Shown: one piece after another, positions 5,884 to 10,842 of the stretch | Position numbering within the stretch: the stretch's first letter is position 1 | Layout: the number at the start of each line of letters is the position of its first letter | Origin: Eubacterium sp. | GTDB taxonomy: Bacteria > Bacillota > Clostridia > Lachnospirales > Lachnospiraceae | Length of the DNA: 10,842 bases | NCBI GenBank assembly: GCA_024681495.1 | Contig: JAILAS010000160.1 | Span: 1-10,842 of the forward strand | Reading direction: 5' to 3' | Program-made: the position numbers and the translations under genes | The notes under the pieces: model-generated | Database searches by the model: none | What the model was told of the DNA's origin: nothing | Seen by the model: only the letters and a program-made list of their open reading frames with translations

Positions 5884-7102
5884 TATATCTCTCCTTCTCA
5901 TCCATTACGGACAAAAGCTTATCTACCTGTGCATCATTATCATAAACTATCTTAGAGGCGGCATTCGCCAGAGCCGACCTGTAATCGTCGTCTCCGAGCA
6001 CGCGGCCTATCGCGGACGAAACGCCCTCCGGGGAAAGCTCGCACAATATCCCGTCTTCACCATTGGATATCTGCTCCCTGTTGCCGCTGACATCGCTTGC
6101 CACCACACAGCATCCCAGAGTCAACGCCTCCTGGAGCGCAATGCTCTTACCCTCGAATCTGCTGGGCATGGCGTAGACGTCGCACTGCGCCATGTAAGGA
6201 TACGGATTGTCCACGGCGCCCATGAGGACGAAGTCCTCCGTAAGCCCCGCCGCCTCAATCTGCCTCTCCAGTTCCGCGCGGATGGCCCCCTCACCCAGGA
6301 CATACCACCTGGTATCGGGATAATCCTTTTTAATAAGCCGCATGGCGTCGATGGCAATGTCCAGCCCCTTCTGGGGATGGAGCCTGCCGACGGTAAGGAT
6401 TCTCCTGCCGGTGAATCCATCTTCGAATCCCGCGCCTTTCGAGCTGTCCCTTATGCCCTGCTGATCGATGAGGTTATTAATTATGTCAACCTTGTGCGAG
6501 TACTGGGGATAGAGCTTCAAAAAAGCATCTCTAACCTCTCCGGACACAGTGAATATCTGCTCGAAGCAGTCGTAACATCCCCTGTCCAGCGAAGGCCCGT
6601 ACCCCGCCTTCTCTATGTCAACGTGAACGAAGGCCACCTTATGCCTCGCCTTCACGTGGTCGGCCACGTAGTATGTGGAGGCTCCCTCCAGAAAGGCCAC
6701 GGCCATATCGTAGTATATGTGATTGGCGGGCGCGCCGTCCGATATAACCCTCCAGCAGAGCTTGTCGAACTTCACCTCTCCCGACCTTAGCATGCCGAAG
6801 AGATTGCGGGCCACGTAGGGGAGATTGGTAAATCCCGAGCCGTGGGATATCCCGCTGCTTATAACGAAGTTCCTAAGCCGCTTCTGACCGTACTCCGAGA
6901 GGACTGACGATTCCTCTATGCTCCTGTTTAGCACCCGCACATAATCGGGCACCTGGGAAATGAGCTCACCCTGCGCGGTCATGACATACAAGTCTATGTC
7001 ATAGCCGTCGCCCAGGGCCTTTAAAAGCTGCAGGAGTGCCACCTCGGTACCGGCCTTGCTCATTGTATTTACAGTAAAAAGAATCCTCTTCCTATCAGAC
7101 AT
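5873..7102 (-). CDS. GT4 family glycosyltransferase
   Basis: This 409-residue GT-B enzyme has an N-terminal acceptor domain starting 'RILFTVNTMSKAGTE' (6-20) and a C-terminal Glycos_transf_1 domain. Recognisable elements are 'ILTVGRLHPQKGLDIAI' (235-251), 'YVLGEGAIRAEL' (267-278) and the E-x7-E motif E317-GKSIALQ-E325, which contacts the nucleotide-sugar donor. 'AMPSRFEG' precedes it as usual. It is distinct from PelF: it lacks the PelF N-terminal signature and is shorter. The ATG at 7102 has AGAGGA five bases upstream and overlaps the DUF2304-like gene by eight bases. An in-frame ATG at 7117 would add five residues and cannot be excluded. Acting in the cytosol, it presumably adds a sugar in the same glycan pathway, but donor and acceptor are unknown. 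Confidence 0.92.
   Translation of the reverse strand: MSDRKRILFTVNTMSKAGTEVALLQLLKALGDGYDIDLYVMTAQGELISQVPDYVRVLNRSIEESSVLSEYGQKRLRNFVISSGISHGSGFTNLPYVARNLFGMLRSGEVKFDKLCWRVISDGAPANHIYYDMAVAFLEGASTYYVADHVKARHKVAFVHVDIEKAGYGPSLDRGCYDCFEQIFTVSGEVRDAFLKLYPQYSHKVDIINNLIDQQGIRDSSKGAGFEDGFTGRRILTVGRLHPQKGLDIAIDAMRLIKKDYPDTRWYVLGEGAIRAELERQIEAAGLTEDFVLMGAVDNPYPYMAQCDVYAMPSRFEGKSIALQEALTLGCCVVASDVSGNREQISNGEDGILCELSPEGVSSAIGRVLGDDDYRSALANAASKIVYDNDAQVDKLLSVMDEKERYNVG
5891..5896 (-). promoter_or_regulatory. Ribosome binding site deciding the GT2 start
   Basis: AAGGAG on the minus strand lies seven bases before the ATG at 5883 and inside the last codons of the upstream GT4 gene. It overlaps the codons after the alternative ATG at 5901, which argues for the shorter GT2 product. 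Confidence 0.75.
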
Positions 7103-7556
7103 CGTCTTCCTCTGCATATATGCCCTTCTTCACGCGGGCCCTCTCCTGCCTGAGCCTTTCGGCCTCTTCCTTTCCGTACTTCTCCACTTCCTTGAAGTGA
7201 CGGATGTCCCTAATGACCTTCTCGTTCTCCTGATTGAGCAGCGATATGTGCATCGCCAGCTCCCGCATGTGATATATGTCCGCAGAGACATGCATGCTAA
7301 GGGCAAACATGCCAACCAGCATTATGTAGAAGATTAATACGAACGGCCAGAAGAACACTCCGTCGAACCTGCTCTTCCAGTTATGCCAGATTGGAAGGAG
7401 CCCGACTATGATCATGAAAAGTCCAAATACATTCCAGTACATAGCCATGCGTACTATCATCTTCCGAAGTGTAAAGCATATGAACGCGAGGATGATCATC
7501 CCCACTCCGGTCAAACATATTATCGCTCTTGGTCCTACCCACCAAAAAAGATTCAT
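7095..7556 (-). CDS. Small DUF2304-like membrane protein with C-terminal coiled coil
   Basis: This 153-residue protein has three hydrophobic segments, about 11-29, 38-57 and 67-87. A long charged helix follows from about 95 to 145 (many Glu, Lys and Arg, with heptad-like spacing from 'MRELAMHISLLNQENEKVI' onward) that should form a cytosolic coiled coil. This layout matches DUF2304 proteins, which commonly neighbour GT2 glycosyltransferases and are thought to act as membrane partners. It starts 20 bases after pelG with a GAGAGG ribosome binding site and overlaps the next gene. A scaffold role for the soluble GT2 and GT4 enzymes at the membrane is inference. It could alternatively stand in for the small membrane component PelE, but no sequence signature supports that. 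Confidence 0.7.
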   Translation of the reverse strand: MNLFWWVGPRAIICLTGVGMIILAFICFTLRKMIVRMAMYWNVFGLFMIIVGLLPIWHNWKSRFDGVFFWPFVLIFYIMLVGMFALSMHVSADIYHMRELAMHISLLNQENEKVIRDIRHFKEVEKYGKEEAERLRQERARVKKGIYAEEDDV

Positions 7557-7576
7557 TGAACACGCCTCTCTTCCAC

Positions 7577-9055
7577 TTATGCTTCGCCTGCAGAGGGCTG
7601 TTCCTCCGCCTGACGCTTTTCATTTTTATATACAACATCCGAGGGGCGCCTGCCGCGTCCCTTTCGGAGTATGGATCCCTTGCAGAATATATGTGTCTCC
7701 AGATGCTTTTCCACCCATCTGAGCCGGAAGTAAGCCACCGTCCATCCGATGAAGGAACCGACGAGCACTCCCATGCCATACCAGATATAGTCCATGTGCG
7801 AGAACACGAACGAGAACACCACGGTGGCAACCATGAACGTAGCACTGGTGACCATGGCTCCGAGATTGTCGTTGTAATAGTACAGGAAAATTATGGCCCC
7901 ATACATTATGAACAGCACGAAGTATCCGGCGGCAAGCGCGGGATAAATCTCCATAATAAGTCCCGAAATGCCAATCAGGGGCAGGACTACGGAGAACACG
8001 AGGTATAGCACCACGGTTATTATAAACTGGACGCGCACCAGACTCATCAGCTGGTTGCTAAGCTGCATGAACATGTGGTCCTGTGCGTTTTCGATATCTA
8101 TAAGGCGTCCGCCGATTACGGACTCCGAGTAGTTCTTATAGTACTTGTGGAAGTTCATCTCGACGTTGGATATGAAGATTACCGTCGCCGAGAGGTTCGT
8201 AACCATCGCGATGAAGGTCGCCATGTCGTAGGGCTGGGCGCACACAAACGACTTGGCCACGACCATCCTCAGGTCGGTGGTCCAGTACACGAAGTTATGC
8301 GCATACATTCCGACGATATAACATGTGTTGGCAACGATAAGCCCCCAGTATACCCTGAAGTAGGGCAACACGTCCGTATATTTCCTGTTGCTCTCGGTGA
8401 AGTACCCCCTGAGCTGCGCGAACTCTAGAGACGCTATCAAAAGAAGCCCCATGTCGAGTCCGAACATCATTCCATAGGTTACCGAAACTCCGATGAACAT
8501 AACGAGTACAATGGATACCACAAACATCACCGCCATGCCGATGAAGTAGAACAAGGTAACCTTCGAATAGTCCTTAACGATGGACAGATAGAGCATGGTG
8601 TAGAACGTCCACACCAGGCAGAAGTACCCAAACGCCGTCATCAGTATGAATACGGGATCCACTCTCCCGGCCACATACTCGTGGATGAAGAAAGGAATGG
8701 CGGGGACAGCGGCTATGATTACGTTTATAAGCAGCCCCATGTAGTATGCGGGCATTACTGCGTCGTAACGCTCATCAAAAACTACGTCGGACATATACCT
8801 GGACATCACGGCGTTGAGCGGCGCCGTAAAAACCAGTCCGAAGATGAAAATGTACAGCACGCTGCACGAGAATATCTCCCTCGTGAGGTACGGCAGATTG
8901 TCAAACCCGAGAATGTATGACAGCAGGAATATGGTCAGTATAATCAGCACCATGGGGGCTATGGTAACCACAGCCGAATAGGCCATACCTGTCAGGTTTG
9001 CCAATATGGATCTCTTTTCGAAAATTTTATTCAGGCGTACGCCAATACCAGCCAT
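7577..9055 (-). CDS. pelG: PelG-like polysaccharide exporter
   Basis: This 492-residue multi-pass membrane protein has about twelve hydrophobic segments between residues 20 and 445. The N-terminus 'MAGIGVRLNKIFEKRS' closely matches the conserved start of PelG (MAGIGFxLRKL type). The segment 'YDMATFIAMVTNLSAT' (276-291), followed by 'VEMNFHKYYKNY' (298-309), is also characteristic. PelG belongs to the MOP/Wzx-like flippase superfamily and, with the PelD/PelE/PelF partners, moves the growing Pel polymer across the cytoplasmic membrane. The start overlaps the pelF stop in a TAATG junction (9057-9053), with GAGGAGG upstream inside pelF, so the two are translationally coupled. The C-terminal tail after the last membrane segment is about 45 residues long, basic and then acidic, which makes it somewhat longer than I would expect for PelG. 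Confidence 0.95.
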   Translation of the reverse strand: MAGIGVRLNKIFEKRSILANLTGMAYSAVVTIAPMVLIILTIFLLSYILGFDNLPYLTREIFSCSVLYIFIFGLVFTAPLNAVMSRYMSDVVFDERYDAVMPAYYMGLLINVIIAAVPAIPFFIHEYVAGRVDPVFILMTAFGYFCLVWTFYTMLYLSIVKDYSKVTLFYFIGMAVMFVVSIVLVMFIGVSVTYGMMFGLDMGLLLIASLEFAQLRGYFTESNRKYTDVLPYFRVYWGLIVANTCYIVGMYAHNFVYWTTDLRMVVAKSFVCAQPYDMATFIAMVTNLSATVIFISNVEMNFHKYYKNYSESVIGGRLIDIENAQDHMFMQLSNQLMSLVRVQFIITVVLYLVFSVVLPLIGISGLIMEIYPALAAGYFVLFIMYGAIIFLYYYNDNLGAMVTSATFMVATVVFSFVFSHMDYIWYGMGVLVGSFIGWTVAYFRLRWVEKHLETHIFCKGSILRKGRGRRPSDVVYKNEKRQAEEQPSAGEA

Positions 9056-10518
9056 TACGCAAGTTCCTCCTCAATCGGACCACCTAACTCGAACCCGTCG
9101 TAGATTTCTCTGTAGGTCTTTATCATCTGATCGTTCTTATACTTGGACATGAGCCTGTTGTAGCCCGCGTTGCCCATTCTTTCTCTCTTAACTTCGTTCT
9201 GCGCCATTTCCACCATGGCGTTGGAGAGCTCCTCGATGTTCATGATGTGGGTGAGAATGCCGGCCTGACCGAAGTCGTCTCCCTCTCCAAAGATGAGTCC
9301 GCGGCAGTTTCCTACATCGGTGGCAATGCAGGGCTTGTGAGCCGCGAAGCCCTCCAGTATGGTGAGGGGCTGTCCCTCGGAAATACTGGTGAGAATCGTG
9401 CAGTCCATCCTGCCGAGATACTCGCGGACGTTTACCCTTCCTGTAAAGAAGACGTCCTTAACCCCGAGCGAATCCACCATGTCGAAGCACTCCTGAGCAT
9501 ACTCGGGCTCCTCGTCATAGGATCCCATTATGTAGAGCCTGAGGGATTTTTCCCTCTGCTTAGCGTAGTAGAACGCTCGAATGAGTGTCTTTACGTCTTT
9601 TATGGGCGCCACCCTGAGGACGGCTCCGATGTTGCAGTAATCCTTATCCTCCTTGGTTTTGCCGGGAATGTCGGCGAAGTTGGCCTCCCTGATTCCGTTG
9701 GGAGTAATCTTCAGCTTCGAAACCGGTGCGCCAAGCTCTATCTGCAGCTCCCTGGCGTGCTCGTAGAGGCTGGTTATGAGGTCAGCCCTCTCGTATGCCA
9801 GAAACGACATCTTCTTGAACTGGTCGATCCATATGTTCTTATAGATGCCCTGCACCCACTTGGCCTTTACCATCTCCTCCTCGCGCTCTCTGGTGTAGAT
9901 GCCGTGCTCGGAGATTAGGAGCTTGCAGCCGTGAAGGAACCTGGCCTTCGAACCCAGTATGCCGGCGTACCCTGTAGCAACGCAGTGATACAGGTCCGCA
10001 TCGGGCACCCTGAATTTAAGCGTTATAAACAGCGGCAGGTAGATGGACCTCATGGTCCAGAGGTAATTGGAGAACACGACATCGGAATGGTTCTGTCTGT
10101 AGCTCTCCTTGACCGCATAGAGGAAATCCTTGCCCATAAGGAGCTTGTCTATCGAGAGCGTAGGCTTATTGAAGAGCTTAAAGAGGACGTCCCACTGCGG
10201 ATCGTTGTCCAGTATGAGGGACAAAAGCGCCTCGCACTCTTTTTTGGAGAGCCTCTGGTGAGAGGCCCTGTCGCTTCTCTCGACCTTCTCGGACTTGTTG
10301 GGGTATGCCCAGTCGACGTCGTTAAGGTACAGCTCCTGGACCTGCTCCACATTGTCGGGAAGATCGTAGACAAACTGCCCCCTCTTCGACCTGTCGGAGA
10401 CAATGGCCAGGATGATGAACCTGTGCTCCGGGAAGGAAGTTATGATATTGTGAATCCAGCTGGAAACTCCACCCACAACGTAGGGGTAGCAGCCCTCAGC
10501 GACTATGCAAATCTTCAT
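9055..10518 (-). CDS. pelF: PelF-like GT4 glycosyltransferase
   Basis: This 487-residue protein begins with the PelF signature 'EGCYPYVVGGVSSWIHNII' (8-26), part of the DUF3492 N-terminal domain. The PelF-specific 'LLISEHGIYTRERE' follows at 200-213. The C-terminal GT4 domain has 'GAVLRVAPIKDVKTLI' (298-313), with the Arg and Lys that contact the donor phosphates, and the E-x7-E motif E381-GQPLTIL-E389. In characterised Pel systems PelF is the soluble polymerase, using a UDP-sugar, and is recruited to the membrane by its partners. Whether this polymer is GalNAc-rich like the described Pel cannot be seen. The ATG has a perfect GGAGG seven bases upstream. The gene starts 18 bases after the preceding stop and overlaps pelG by one base. 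Confidence 0.96.
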   Translation of the reverse strand: MKICIVAEGCYPYVVGGVSSWIHNIITSFPEHRFIILAIVSDRSKRGQFVYDLPDNVEQVQELYLNDVDWAYPNKSEKVERSDRASHQRLSKKECEALLSLILDNDPQWDVLFKLFNKPTLSIDKLLMGKDFLYAVKESYRQNHSDVVFSNYLWTMRSIYLPLFITLKFRVPDADLYHCVATGYAGILGSKARFLHGCKLLISEHGIYTREREEEMVKAKWVQGIYKNIWIDQFKKMSFLAYERADLITSLYEHARELQIELGAPVSKLKITPNGIREANFADIPGKTKEDKDYCNIGAVLRVAPIKDVKTLIRAFYYAKQREKSLRLYIMGSYDEEPEYAQECFDMVDSLGVKDVFFTGRVNVREYLGRMDCTILTSISEGQPLTILEGFAAHKPCIATDVGNCRGLIFGEGDDFGQAGILTHIMNIEELSNAMVEMAQNEVKRERMGNAGYNRLMSKYKNDQMIKTYREIYDGFELGGPIEEELA

Positions 10519-10536
10519 GGATTAACCTCCGGGTTA

Positions 10537-10842
10537 CTAATTGCTAAACTGGGAAGACTCGGTAGTGTCTTTGACTTTAATTACCACCTCGTTCTCTTCC
10601 GTCGTGATAAGATACGCGTCATCCTGTATCTTCTCATAGGTTCCTCCGGTGATTCCGGTAATCTCCTCGGAATGTGTGCGGAGTATGTAATACCCTTCTA
10701 TCCACTTGGACCGGGTACTAAGCGTTATGGTATTGTCCTTCCTCTCCACGTCATATGTGGATGTGAGGTATGCCCTGGCACGAAGCGCCGCCTCGGAGAT
10801 TGTCACCTCGTCGAAGGCCTTGTAGTCGTCCCAGTAGGTGTT
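10537..10842 (-). CDS. C-terminal fragment of the gene upstream of pelF
   Basis: The frame is open to the right edge, so only the last 101 codons are visible. A GTG at 10806 is in frame, but the reading continues unbroken before it, so this is probably the tail of a larger protein. The fragment has alternating beta-strand-like patterns ('NTITLSTRSKWIEGYYILRT', 'DDAYLITTEENEVVIKV') and ends 'SSQFSN'. No family motif is visible. In Gram-positive Pel loci the gene before pelF usually encodes a PelA-type polysaccharide deacetylase or related extracellular protein, and a C-terminal beta-sandwich domain would suit that. This is context-based inference only. Confidence 0.75.
   Translation of the reverse strand, partial: NTYWDDYKAFDEVTISEAALRARAYLTSTYDVERKDNTITLSTRSKWIEGYYILRTHSEEITGITGGTYEKIQDDAYLITTEENEVVIKVKDTTESSQFSN

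Noticed and set aside
5726..6790. Long plus-strand open frame of 354 codons
   Set aside because: It lies opposite two well-supported glycosyltransferase genes, has no recognisable motif, and has no convincing ribosome binding site. It is a shadow of minus-strand codon bias.
9247..9918. Plus-strand open frame of 223 codons
   Set aside because: It lies entirely antisense to pelF, whose motifs are unambiguous, and shows no protein family features.

Overview
This window looks like part of a chromosome from an anaerobic Firmicute, most likely class Clostridia and plausibly Lachnospiraceae. That guess rests on strong AAGGAG/GGAGG ribosome binding sites, tight co-directional operons, frequent AGG and ATA codons, mid-range GC, and a Gram-positive-style Pel locus beside a PqqD/radical SAM cassette. 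The genus cannot be fixed from the sequence alone. Every convincing gene lies on the minus strand, so transcription runs from the right edge to the left edge. No tRNA, rRNA, CRISPR array or transposon was seen, and no gene-free stretch exceeds about 110 bases.

Right and centre (10842 down to 2657) is one long exopolysaccharide operon. In transcription order it holds: the C-terminus of a protein that runs off the right edge; pelF (GT4 polymerase-type glycosyltransferase); pelG (multi-pass exporter); a small DUF2304-like membrane protein with a coiled coil; a second GT4 glycosyltransferase; a DPM1-like GT2 glycosyltransferase; a DUF4874/DUF4832 protein; and an NTP_transf_5 nucleotidyltransferase-fold protein. 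Genes overlap by 1 to about 65 bases or are separated by about 20 bases. PelF and PelG form the core of a synthase-dependent Pel-type polysaccharide system. The extra glycosyltransferases and the DUF4832 protein suggest a modified or decorated polymer, or a second glycan assembled alongside it.

Left (about 2610 down to 1) is a separate peptide-modification cassette. An AT-rich 111-base gap carries a good minus-strand sigma-A-like promoter. Downstream come a PqqD-like peptide-binding protein, a 123-residue candidate substrate with a leader-like N-terminus and three cysteines, an HPr-kinase-like P-loop protein, and a radical SAM/SPASM enzyme that runs off the left edge. This is the expected layout of a ribosomally made, post-translationally modified peptide (RiPP) locus. 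The substrate is unusually long and its family is not one I can name. Pairing a kinase-fold enzyme with a radical SAM enzyme on one substrate is the most interesting feature of the window. The nucleotidyltransferase upstream could belong functionally to either group, because NTP_transf_5 proteins are common partners of PqqD/HprK-like pairs.

Several starts given here are shorter than the longest open frame, chosen by ribosome binding site position. They are the second GT4 gene, the GT2 gene, the DUF4832 gene (uncertain) and the nucleotidyltransferase gene.
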